A stretch of DNA of 7,420 bases from Chitinophagaceae bacterium (GCA_020853515.1 JADYYU010000339.1:1-7420), one strand, 5' to 3'. Counted from the first letter of the stretch, positions 1-6,486 are shown. Notes: generated by a model not told the origin, from the letters alone. Numbers and translations are program-made.

Positions 1-556
1 CCGGTCCGCCGTTCACGCCGTTGCCACCATGACCTTTGATGCGCAGCACCTGCTCGTTTTTAACGCCTGCCGGAATGCTGAGGGCTATTTTTTTATCATT
101 GAGAGTCAGGGTGTGTTTTTTTGTTTCGTACACATCGCGCAGATCGAGTGTCAGTTGTGCGCTGTGATCCTGTCCGCGGTATTTGACCTGATTTCCTCCG
201 CCTCTTGAGCTGCCGCCAAAAAAAGAGTCGAAAAAGTCGGAATATTCTTCACTGCCAAAGTTCTGATTATGGGCGCTTTGGCTGCGTGCATTGCTTTGCT
301 GCTGATTGCGAGCCCTGTTTATTTCTTCGCCATGTTTCCATTCACTGCCATACTGATCATACTTTTTCCGGTTTTCAGTGTTGCTGAGTACCTCGTTCGC
401 TTCATTAACCTGCTTAAATTTTTTTTCGGCTTCCTGATCGTTCGGATTCAGATCGGGATGATATTTACGGGCCATTTTGCGGTACGCCTTTTTGATCTCA
501 TCTTCGGTGGCAGTCCGTTCCAGTCCAAGCAGTTTGTAGTAATCGATATAATCCAT
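1..556 (-). CDS. CbpA-type DnaJ co-chaperone, N-terminal part
   Basis: A cytoplasmic J-domain co-chaperone that would stimulate the ATPase of DnaK and deliver unfolded clients to it. The start codon is the CAT at 554-556 read on the minus strand; 185 codons are present and the 3' end is lost at the window edge. The J domain covers about residues 4-70 with the HPD motif at 33-35, the basic helix KKAYRKMARKYHPD before and through it, and the usual YDQYG close at 66-70. A Gln/Asn-rich linker follows (80-100), then a short F/G-rich stretch (FFDSFFGG, 108-115). From about residue 126 the first beta-sandwich client-binding domain begins (QDHSAQLTLDLRDVYETKK) and continues to the edge. No CxxCxGxG zinc-finger repeats occur before or inside the visible part of this domain, which fits class B (CbpA/DjlA-like) rather than canonical DnaJ. 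Family members are about 300 residues long, so roughly a third is missing. Lies downstream of and on the same strand as the exported protein at 677-2041, with a 120-base gap. Confidence 0.93.
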   Translation of the reverse strand, partial: MDYIDYYKLLGLERTATEDEIKKAYRKMARKYHPDLNPNDQEAEKKFKQVNEANEVLSNTENRKKYDQYGSEWKHGEEINRARNQQQSNARSQSAHNQNFGSEEYSDFFDSFFGGSSRGGGNQVKYRGQDHSAQLTLDLRDVYETKKHTLTLNDKKIALSIPAGVKNEQVLRIKGHGGNGVNGGP

Positions 557-587
557 GTTACGCTAAGTTAAGTTATTTTACGTTAAT

Positions 588-617
588 CAAAAATCACGTC
601 TGTATGATCAGCATCAA
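588..617 (-). promoter_or_regulatory. Candidate Bacteroidota promoter for the dnaJ-like gene
   Basis: On the minus strand a TTG (plus-strand CAA at 615-617) is followed after exactly 19 bases by GATTTTTG (plus-strand 588-595). This matches the Bacteroidota sigma-ABfr pattern TTG-N19-TAnnTTTG with one mismatch (G for the first T). It would place the transcription start near 581 and give a leader of about 25 bases before the start codon at 556. The assignment is from consensus only. Confidence 0.45.
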
Positions 618-676
618 GAGTTGGCATGTTTGCCGGCGAAGCAACAGTGGCAAAGTAAAGGTGAGCAGAACTTTTT

Positions 677-2041
677 TTACTTCACGCGCATAAACATCGT
701 GAACTTATCATTGGTTTCCAAAAAAATGACACGGATGGCAGGCATCGATGCATCTCCATCCTTTCTGAATTCTACGTCTTTCACCTCAGTTTTTAACTTC
801 GCGTATTCTTCGCTGTTCGACTTGTCTTCCATATCCCAGCCACCGCCCAGGCATTCATCCAGTTGCGTTTGCATGGCTTCAAATTCTTTCAGTACCAATT
901 CGTAGTCGTTGCCTGATTTTAATTCAGAAATAAAGGCTCTTTCTTTTTGAAACCACGAAAGGTAATTTTTGCGGGCACCTTTCAATTTGATTTTACTATC
1001 ATTTATTTTATTTTCTGCGTTGGTGAGTTTACCTTCAAGGCTCTTAAATTGATTGTCTTTGCCGCTTTGTAAAATCTGCTGCAACTGTGCACAGAAGTCA
1101 TTCGCTGCCTTTCCTTTTTCATCGCTCACGGCATTGTCGCCCACATCTTCGATCAGCTTATTGCCACTGGTTTTGTTTTTTTGTCTTCCTGAAGGTTTCG
1201 CGTCTGTTTCTTCTGCATCTTCAGCAGCATCTTCATCGGTCGTTTTTTTTGCGCTTTTGCGTTTAGATTTCACTGCAGGTTTATCAGTGGCATCTTCCTC
1301 TTCCTGCTCAGCGGCCTCGCTTGTTTTATTTTTTCTGGCCTGTTTTTTTTCTGCCAGTTGTTCTTCTCTGGCTTCTTTTTTTTCTGCTGCTTTTCGTTGT
1401 AGTTCTTCCTTTTTTTCGGCACGTGCTTCGTCCCTTTCTTCCTTGCTGAGTTTGGGCGTAGCGGCGGCGCTCTTTACTTCCGGCTCATCGTCCGTGTCAA
1501 CGGGGTCTGCAGGTTTTGCCACTGGCGGTTTTACTGCAGCAGGCTCTTTTTGGTCAGGTGATCTTTTTACACCCAATATCGGTACTTTGCCCTGATCATT
1601 CTTGTGCAGAATTTTTTCTACGGCCGGTTCTCCGCTTTTGTAATGGGTAATCAGCGTAGCGAGGTTTTCGGCAAATGTATTGGCAAGTGCCGCATCAGAA
1701 AACTGCACAGAGGTATTTGTGAGAGGTGTATTTGAAGTATCGTTTTTAATAAAACTGATACATTTATTTTCGTCACCGCATCTGATATCGACTGCAAAAC
1801 CGGATTGATGGGGTTTTACTTCAACTTTCTGCAGCTCAGACAACTTCACCCGCTGGGTAAAATTAGCCAGCGTGTATTCGATCACGCCGATCTGTTCATA
1901 TAATTTAATGACATCTTGCTGACTGTTTGTATTCAGGTTCAGACATTCCTGTAACAGAGCCATAGTATTTTTTACATCAGTTTGCGCAGCAGCCGCAAAT
2001 TGGGCTAGCAGAAAAGCTACGAAAAGAAAAAATTTGTTCAT
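677..2041 (-). CDS. Exported protein of unknown function with K/E/A-rich linker
   Basis: I do not recognise the family. The 454 residues begin with a good Sec signal peptide: MNK, a hydrophobic core FFLFVAFLLAQF, then AAAA with a likely signal peptidase I site after A19 (before QTD). No lipobox cysteine is present, so a periplasmic or exported soluble protein is inferred. Three parts are visible: an N-terminal folded region (about 20-145) with C88 and C94 and an alternating hydrophobic pattern; a long low-complexity region (about 165-310), first Pro/Ala/Asp-rich and then strongly Lys/Glu/Ala-rich (195-290, probably helical or coiled coil); and a C-terminal region (about 311-454) with C317, W363, C397 and W402, ending in a strand-like FTMFMRVK. 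The layout resembles exported Bacteroidota proteins with two small domains joined by a charged linker, but no catalytic motif is seen. It is transcribed divergently from porX, 191 bases away. A weak -7 match (TAATATTG, 2058-2065 on the minus strand) lies 17 bases before the start. Confidence 0.85.
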   Translation of the reverse strand: MNKFFLFVAFLLAQFAAAAQTDVKNTMALLQECLNLNTNSQQDVIKLYEQIGVIEYTLANFTQRVKLSELQKVEVKPHQSGFAVDIRCGDENKCISFIKNDTSNTPLTNTSVQFSDAALANTFAENLATLITHYKSGEPAVEKILHKNDQGKVPILGVKRSPDQKEPAAVKPPVAKPADPVDTDDEPEVKSAAATPKLSKEERDEARAEKKEELQRKAAEKKEAREEQLAEKKQARKNKTSEAAEQEEEDATDKPAVKSKRKSAKKTTDEDAAEDAEETDAKPSGRQKNKTSGNKLIEDVGDNAVSDEKGKAANDFCAQLQQILQSGKDNQFKSLEGKLTNAENKINDSKIKLKGARKNYLSWFQKERAFISELKSGNDYELVLKEFEAMQTQLDECLGGGWDMEDKSNSEEYAKLKTEVKDVEFRKDGDASMPAIRVIFLETNDKFTMFMRVK

Positions 2042-2131
2042 ACAGCAAAACTTTACACAATATTACGTTTTTTTTCAAAACAATGGATGACAGCGTCCTG
2101 GCAGATAGATGAGCATCCATATTTTTATGTC

Positions 2132-2158
2132 AGGCAGTTAGTGAACTGCTTTGAACTG
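2132..2158. repeat. Hairpin plus 10-bp-spaced direct repeat in divergent promoter region
   Basis: The arms GCAGTT (2134-2139) and AACTGC (2144-2149) form a perfect 6-bp inverted repeat around AGTG, extendable by a G-T and an A-T pair to 2132-2151. The right arm is also part of a direct repeat, TGAACTG at 2142-2148 and again at 2152-2158, with a period of 10 bases, about one helical turn. The block sits between two divergent genes, about 75 bases before porX, where an operator would be expected. A second, longer-range inverted repeat, ATGGATG (2083-2089) with CATCCAT (2114-2120), lies between it and the exported-protein gene. Binding by any regulator is inference. Confidence 0.4.
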
Positions 2159-2232
2159 ATTGTCTCATAATTTTTTCACAAATACTTCGTTAGTAAGCCA
2201 AACCTTCTATTTTTACACAAAAATCAAAATAC

Positions 2233-3786
2233 ATGACTACCAAAATTTTATGGATCGATGATGAAATGGACTCGCTGAAATCACAGATCATGTTTCTGGA
2301 GAATAAGGGCTATGAAGTAGAATGCCTTTCGAACGGATACGACGGACTTGAATATTTAAAAGCGAATCATATTGACGTTATTTTACTTGATGAGAGTATG
2401 CCGGGTATGACCGGTCTGGAAACGTTAGCGCAGATCAAAGAATATAATGTAAATATTCCGGTAGTGATGGTCACCAAAAACGAAGCTGAAAACATTATGG
2501 AAGATGCGATCGGTGCTCAGATCACTGATTACCTGATTAAACCGGTGAATCCGAATCAGATCCTTCATACACTTAAGAAAATCATAGATTCAAAAACTTT
2601 GGTGAGCGAAAAAACAACACAGACTTATCAGCAGGAATTTCGCAAACTATTTCTGGCCTTGAATTCAAATCCTGACTACGCCGAATGGTGTGAACTCTAT
2701 AAAAAAATTGTGTACTGGGAACTGGAAATGCAGAAATCGGATAGTCCTGAAATGCAGGAAATTCATCAGTCGCAAAAGGAAGAGGCCAATAATGAATTTT
2801 GTAAATTTATTGATAAAAATTACGCAAAATGGATCAAAGCGAAAGAGTCAGAAGCTCCGGTGATGAGCCATACCCTGATGAAGAAGCATGTATTCCCTTT
2901 TCTTGAAAAGGGGAAACCCGTATTTTTTGTATTGATCGATAATTTACGATATGATCAGTGGAAAACTATACAGCCCAAGTTTGCAGAGTATTTCAGGTTG
3001 CTTGAAGAAGATATTGTACTGGCCACATTGCCTACCACCACTCAGTATAGCCGTAACGCCATTTTTGCGGGTTTATTGCCGATGGATATTGAAAAGAAAT
3101 ATCCGGTAGAATGGAAGAATGATGATGAAGATGGTGGTAAGAATCTATACGAAGAACAGTTTTTTGCCGATCAGCTTAAAAGAAATAACCTCTCCCATAT
3201 CAAGTTTTCATACACCAAAGTGACCAACCATCATAATGGGGAATTGCTGGAAAATAATATTCAGAATATGCTGCACAACGATCTGAATATTATCGTGTAT
3301 AATTTTGTGGATATGCTTTCGCATGCCCGAACTGAAATGGAAGTGCTGAAAGAACTGGCAAACGATGAAATATCCTATCGTTCCATTACACAAAGCTGGT
3401 TTGAACACTCACCATTGTTTGCCGCACTCAAAAAAGTTGCAGACAAAAATATCAAACTGGTGGTGGCTACCGATCATGGCAGTGTGCAGGTGAAGTCGCC
3501 CAGCAAAGTAGTAGGCGACAAGCAAACAACCACCAATATCCGCTATAAGCATGGCCGTAATTTGCAGTATGAAAACAAGGAAGTATTGTCGTATCGCGAA
3601 CCGAATGACATCGGTTTGCCTAAGCCAAATTTCAATTCCACTTTTATATTTTCGAAGCATCAGGGTTATTTGTGTTATCCGAATAATTACAATCATTTTG
3701 TCAATTATTTTAAAAACACCTTTCAGCATGGTGGTGTGTCGCTCGAAGAAATGCTGGTGCCGCTGGTGAAGATGGAAAGCAAATAG
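2233..3786 (+). CDS. porX: PorX: response regulator with PglZ/alkaline-phosphatase domain
   Basis: Cytoplasmic two-component response regulator known from Porphyromonas and Flavobacterium as a regulator of type IX secretion, paired with the sensor kinase PorY encoded elsewhere. 517 residues, the normal length. The receiver domain (1-120) has the acidic pair D9/D10, the phospho-acceptor D53 in LLDESMPG, the switch T81 and K103 of the KP motif. A helical linker (about 121-220) leads to a PglZ phosphatase domain of the alkaline-phosphatase superfamily: D236 in VLIDNLRYDQW, a Thr cluster T268-T270 in LPTTTQYSR that should hold the nucleophile, D360 and H364 in NFVDMLSHAR, D414-H415-G416 and H499 in QHGGVSLEEMLVP. 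All expected metal ligands and nucleophile candidates appear intact, so an active zinc-dependent phosphodiesterase is likely. There is no DNA-binding domain. Two poor promoter candidates precede it: TATTTTTA at 2209-2216, or TTG at 2160-2162 with 20 bases to TACTTCG at 2183. The next gene starts 22 bases downstream. Confidence 0.96.
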   Translation: MTTKILWIDDEMDSLKSQIMFLENKGYEVECLSNGYDGLEYLKANHIDVILLDESMPGMTGLETLAQIKEYNVNIPVVMVTKNEAENIMEDAIGAQITDYLIKPVNPNQILHTLKKIIDSKTLVSEKTTQTYQQEFRKLFLALNSNPDYAEWCELYKKIVYWELEMQKSDSPEMQEIHQSQKEEANNEFCKFIDKNYAKWIKAKESEAPVMSHTLMKKHVFPFLEKGKPVFFVLIDNLRYDQWKTIQPKFAEYFRLLEEDIVLATLPTTTQYSRNAIFAGLLPMDIEKKYPVEWKNDDEDGGKNLYEEQFFADQLKRNNLSHIKFSYTKVTNHHNGELLENNIQNMLHNDLNIIVYNFVDMLSHARTEMEVLKELANDEISYRSITQSWFEHSPLFAALKKVADKNIKLVVATDHGSVQVKSPSKVVGDKQTTTNIRYKHGRNLQYENKEVLSYREPNDIGLPKPNFNSTFIFSKHQGYLCYPNNYNHFVNYFKNTFQHGGVSLEEMLVPLVKMESK

Positions 3787-3794
3787 TATCTTTG
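3787..3794 (+). promoter_or_regulatory. Candidate -7 box (TAnnTTTG) for microprotein and DUF2520 genes
   Basis: TATCTTTG matches the Bacteroidota -7 box fully and begins immediately after the porX stop codon. The start codon of the microprotein is 14 bases after the box, so the leader would be only about 8 bases, which is unusually short but a placement often seen for this box. No clear TTG lies 19-21 bases upstream, in the end of porX. The two downstream genes may therefore have their own promoter as well as read-through from porX. Confidence 0.45.
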
Positions 3795-3808
3795 TCAAAA
3801 TAAGCAGT

Positions 3809-3976
3809 ATGAAACTGGCCCTTTTTTTAGCAATTTCGTTTCCCGTATTTGTAATCTGGATGTTGTTCAGATATTTTATTAAAAAAGAGAACTATGTACA
3901 ATTGAAGGATGCCTTGTACACGGGCCTGTTTTGTTTTTCATTTATGGCATTGATCTTATACTTTTTAGTTTTATAA
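3809..3976 (+). CDS. Two-helix membrane microprotein (55 aa)
   Basis: A 55-codon reading frame beginning MKLALFLAISFPV and ending LILYFLVL. It is almost entirely two hydrophobic segments (about residues 3-22 and 36-55) joined by a short charged loop with RYFIKKENYVQLKD, so two transmembrane helices are predicted. By the positive-inside rule the basic loop would be cytoplasmic. No known family is recognised. Support for it being real: it has a start codon 14 bases after a good TAnnTTTG box, it fills the gap between porX and the DUF2520 gene almost exactly, and its stop codon (3974-3976) is separated from the next ATG (3978) by a single base, which suggests translational coupling. The composition is coherent for a membrane protein. 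The function is unknown; an accessory to the adjacent enzyme or an independent small membrane factor are both possible. Confidence 0.72.
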   Translation: MKLALFLAISFPVFVIWMLFRYFIKKENYVQLKDALYTGLFCFSFMALILYFLVL

Positions 3977-3977
3977 T

Positions 3978-4733
3978 ATGAAAATTGCCATCGCCGGTGC
4001 CGGAAATATTGCCACTTTTTTTGCAAAAAAATTTCAAGCAGCCGGCTTTGAGATCGTTCAGGTGATAGCAGCCCATAAAGAACATGCGAAAGAACTGGCA
4101 CTTAAATTTGCTTGTGCTTTTAGTGATCAGATCAGCGATCTGGATCCCGATGCGGATGTCTGCCTGCTTGCTGTTAAGGACGATGTGTTGCTTGATTTTG
4201 CTGCTAAGTTACGCATGACGCAAATAGTTATTCATACAGCGGGCTCGGTTGCCTTATCTGAATTGTATCCGATGAGCAGCAGGGTGGCCTGTATCTGGCC
4301 TGTTTATTCTATCCATAAGGACAACCTGCCCGAAAACCCGAATCTGCCCTTAGTGCTGAACGCCGGTAGTGACGAAGTACTGGAAATTACGCGTCGTCTT
4401 GCTACTGCCATCAGTCAGCAACATTATGTGCTGACTGATCAACAGAAATCAGCATTGCATCTGGCCGCTGTCTTTGCAAATAATTTTACAAATCACATGT
4501 ACACGATCAGCGAACAAATTACCCGTGAACATGGAGTTCCTTTCGCTGCACTGCTTCCGCTGATAGCAGATACTGCCCAAAAAGTACAGCATTCCCTGCC
4601 ACAGCAAAATCAGACCGGTCCTGCTATTCGTCATGATGACAAAACCATGACCAAACACCTGAACATGCTGCATGATGAGGTCTGGCAGCAAATTTACCGC
4701 CTGATTTCAAGCAGTATCCGGCAGCCGCATTAA
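3978..4733 (+). CDS. Rossmann-like and DUF2520 domain protein
   Basis: Predicted NAD(P)-dependent oxidoreductase-like protein of 251 residues, related in fold to ProC, 6-phosphogluconate and hydroxyisobutyrate dehydrogenases; the substrate is not known for the family. The N-terminal Rossmann domain starts directly with the dinucleotide-binding loop GAGNIA (7-12) after the first beta strand MKIAIA. The strand ADVCLLAVKDD follows at about 59-69, and HTAGS plus the VYSIHK region lie around 90-115. The helical C-terminal DUF2520 domain carries HLAAVFANNFTNHMY (161-175) and the characteristic TGPAIRHDD (213-221). The length is typical and the frame intact. The start is fixed by the glycine-rich loop lying at residue 7 and by the upstream stop codon one base away. 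It is co-transcribed with the microprotein. The stop codon lies inside the 5' arm of the nested inverted repeat at 4732-4793. Confidence 0.93.
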   Translation: MKIAIAGAGNIATFFAKKFQAAGFEIVQVIAAHKEHAKELALKFACAFSDQISDLDPDADVCLLAVKDDVLLDFAAKLRMTQIVIHTAGSVALSELYPMSSRVACIWPVYSIHKDNLPENPNLPLVLNAGSDEVLEITRRLATAISQQHYVLTDQQKSALHLAAVFANNFTNHMYTISEQITREHGVPFAALLPLIADTAQKVQHSLPQQNQTGPAIRHDDKTMTKHLNMLHDEVWQQIYRLISSSIRQPH

Positions 4734-4793
4734 AAGTACCTTTCAATAGTTACCGGCGCAGCCTCAACTGAAGTTGTGGCTGAATGTACTTTT
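4732..4793 (+). terminator. Nested inverted repeat after DUF2520 gene, possible terminator
   Basis: The outer arms AAAAGTAC (4732-4739) and GTACTTTT (4786-4793) are perfectly complementary. Inside them sits a hairpin with arms CAGCC-T-CAAC (4759-4768) and GTTG-T-GGCTG (4773-4782), nine pairs with one T-T mismatch and a TGAA loop. The outer 5' arm overlaps the TAA of the DUF2520 gene. The A-rich left arm and T-rich right arm suit a bidirectional terminator, but the T run is only four bases and lies a few bases beyond the inner stem, so a regulatory or processing structure is an alternative. Confidence 0.4.
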
Positions 4794-4822
4794 CACCGCC
4801 ACATTTCTCATAAACGGGTATT

Positions 4823-4830
4823 TAAATTTG
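4823..4830 (+). promoter_or_regulatory. Candidate -7 box for the GT39-like gene
   Basis: TAAATTTG fully matches TAnnTTTG and lies after the nested hairpin and 65 bases before the start codon at 4896, giving a leader of about 60 bases. No matching TTG element is found at the expected distance upstream, so this is consensus evidence only. Apart from the hairpin and this box, the gap 4734-4895 shows nothing that looks coding. Confidence 0.3.
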
Positions 4831-4895
4831 AAAGCCGTTCACATTTTCCGCTTTAGCGATGTCCTTGGCAGCAGCACCAAACGAACGCTGATCAA

Positions 4896-6329
4896 ATGAC
4901 TCAAACAAAAAATTTTCAAATGAACCGGATTGCGGAGTATCTGTTTTTGATCTTATTGCTGCTGTTTATTTTTCTCAAATGGCCATCTTTGCAAATTCCA
5001 TATTTTTGGGATGAATTGGGAGTGTATGTTCCTGGCATGCGCGAAATTGCTGACAAGCACACAATAGGCATTTTTCCGGCCGACCTGGATCCTCTTTATT
5101 CGCGGGGCCATCCAATGCTCTTTTATTTTGTAGGCGGCAATGTGTTTAAACTATTCGGTGATCACATCATGGTAGGGCATGTGCTGGCCATCACGATTGC
5201 TGTATGTACACTGCTGTTGTTTTTTCGCACACTTTCCCGCATTTTCAATCCATGGTCAGCTTTGGCAGCTACTTTTCTGTTAGCTGTACAGCCGGTCTTT
5301 TTTGCGATGTCTGGCATCCTGCTTCCGGAAATGTTGCTGACCTTTTTTGGCATACTGGCATTCAGCGGTATCTATTTTAAACAGTGGGGCTTATTTGCCC
5401 TTGGCGGCACGCTGGCTCTCATGACCAAAGAATCAGGGATCATCTGGTCAGCATTGGCCGCTGTTGTGCTGCTGACAGATTCACTTCTTTTACGTGATTT
5501 TTTTACGCTGAAACGCTGGAGTCTTTTTTTAAAGGGGGCTTTGCCATTGATCGTCTATGGGGCATTTTTGTTATTGCAGAAATATCAGCATGGCTGGTAT
5601 TTTTTTCCGGAACATTTAGGTCTCATGCGTTTTCAACTGCAGTCCATCGGCAGCGCTTCGCTGAATGTTTTATTTTTATTGCTGATCGATCAGGGACGCT
5701 GGTTTCTCAGCATTGTGGTCTTAGCAGCGATATTCTTTTTTCGAAGTACTTTTTTTTCAGGGCAGTTTATCCGGCTGCTGCTGATTTTTCTGGCCTTGCT
5801 GATTATATCAACGGTTTTTTGTTCAGTCAATTATTTTGTGCCTCGCTATCAGTTGTATATGTATCCATTTTTTATAATGCTAGTTGCTTATGCAGTGGGG
5901 GTCATAGCAAAAGGCTTTCAGAGTAAAGGAGCACGCCTTGCATGGATACTTGTGCTGTCGGTCACTACAATACTGGGCATTTATAATATGAATACGCACA
6001 AATTTCACGACACTTACAGCATGACCTATCTCACCACGGTTCGCTGTGTGCAGCAATGTATAGGCTGGGTTGAAAAGCAATCCTTTGCCGGTACCCTGAA
6101 AGTCGACTTCCCGGTTGAGCAGGCCATGGAAGAAAAGCGTAATGGGTACACACAAAAGTCATTTCAGATGATCAGAGGCTGGGATCAGAAACCCGATTAT
6201 CATATTGCATTTTATCTGGACGGACAACAATCGTATGACCCCTGGCAGTTTGATTCAACGGTAAAAAGGTTTGATCTGGAATTTGCCCATATTGAAGTAC
6301 TGACTTCCAAAAAAAGTTCGGGCAGATGA
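4896..6329 (+). CDS. GT39/ArnT-like membrane glycosyltransferase
   Basis: Polytopic inner-membrane GT-C glycosyltransferase that would move a sugar from a polyprenyl-phosphate donor to an envelope acceptor (lipid, glycan or protein; not predictable here). 477 residues. After a first membrane helix (about 14-30) comes the catalytic-type acidic pair D39-E40 in PYFWDELGVYVPG at the start of the first large periplasmic loop, then GHP (71-73). Further helices follow at about 93-110, 120-138, 142-160, 163-176, 181-199, 210-227, 255-281, 291-309 and 320-338, and a last one near 347-363. LLPEM (142-146), TKESG (177-181) and VPRYQLYMYP (315-324) are typical of family 39. The soluble tail (364-477) is short. 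An in-frame ATG at 4920 (M9) is an alternative start; neither has a Shine-Dalgarno sequence. The last codons follow an A7 run (6309-6315), and the terminal KKSSGR looks less protein-like than the tail in a shifted frame, so the C-terminus is uncertain. Confidence 0.88.
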   Translation: MTQTKNFQMNRIAEYLFLILLLLFIFLKWPSLQIPYFWDELGVYVPGMREIADKHTIGIFPADLDPLYSRGHPMLFYFVGGNVFKLFGDHIMVGHVLAITIAVCTLLLFFRTLSRIFNPWSALAATFLLAVQPVFFAMSGILLPEMLLTFFGILAFSGIYFKQWGLFALGGTLALMTKESGIIWSALAAVVLLTDSLLLRDFFTLKRWSLFLKGALPLIVYGAFLLLQKYQHGWYFFPEHLGLMRFQLQSIGSASLNVLFLLLIDQGRWFLSIVVLAAIFFFRSTFFSGQFIRLLLIFLALLIISTVFCSVNYFVPRYQLYMYPFFIMLVAYAVGVIAKGFQSKGARLAWILVLSVTTILGIYNMNTHKFHDTYSMTYLTTVRCVQQCIGWVEKQSFAGTLKVDFPVEQAMEEKRNGYTQKSFQMIRGWDQKPDYHIAFYLDGQQSYDPWQFDSTVKRFDLEFAHIEVLTSKKSSGR

Positions 6330-6368
6330 ACAACGAGTATATCATTTTTAGTGATTTCCGGTGCCAGT

Positions 6369-6380
6369 ACCCGATCGGGT
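6369..6380. repeat. 12-bp perfect palindrome downstream of GT39-like gene
   Basis: ACCCGATCGGGT is a perfect 12-base palindrome, flanked by CCAGT (6364-6368) and ACTGG (6386-6390), which are also complementary but not equally spaced from it. It has no T run, so it is not an evident terminator. It could be a protein-binding site or chance. Confidence 0.35.
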
Positions 6381-6427
6381 TCTGAACTGGTAGATGCTGA
6401 TCCTGAAAAATTAGCATATGTGGGTGT

Positions 6428-6464
6428 GCCGGATTAACCCGGCGGGCCGATTTTCATCATCGGT
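6428..6464. repeat. Tandem GC-rich hairpins in the gap before sucD
   Basis: Two adjacent inverted repeats are visible: GCCGG (6428-6432) with CCGGC (6439-6443) around ATTAAC, then GCCGAT (6446-6451) with ATCGGT (6459-6464) around TTTCATC, the outermost pair of the second being G-T. They are followed by TAGGGGGCGAC rather than a T run. The region is markedly more GC-rich than the flanks. Possible roles are a weak terminator for the glycosyltransferase gene or a structured leader element; nothing distinguishes these here. Confidence 0.4.
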
Positions 6465-6486
6465 AGGGGGCGACTAAAATTCATGA

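Noticed and set aside
269..571. 100-codon plus-strand hydrophobic reading frame
   Set aside because: It lies antisense to the J-domain gene, whose HPD motif and linker are unmistakable.
629..654. TTTGCC/GGCAAA inverted repeat between the exported-protein gene and the dnaJ-like gene
   Set aside because: Only six pairs around a 14-base loop, with no T run on the downstream side; too weak to call a terminator.
1053..1595. 180-codon plus-strand reading frame rich in Ser, Leu and Ala
   Set aside because: It is the complement of the K/E/A-rich linker of the exported protein; the biased composition on one strand removes stops on the other. The minus-strand frame has a signal peptide and folded ends.
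2233..3786. PglZ domain as a sign of a BREX or Pgl phage-defence system
   Set aside because: The domain is fused to a receiver domain with D53, the PorX architecture, and no BREX partners (brxC, pglX methylase, brxL) are nearby.
3409..3798. 129-codon minus-strand reading frame
   Set aside because: It is antisense to the conserved C-terminal half of PorX and has no recognisable features.
6326..6385. 19-codon reading frame overlapping the GT39-like stop codon as ATGA
   Set aside because: Too short and without any recognisable pattern to call a gene; it is mentioned only in connection with the A7 tract.
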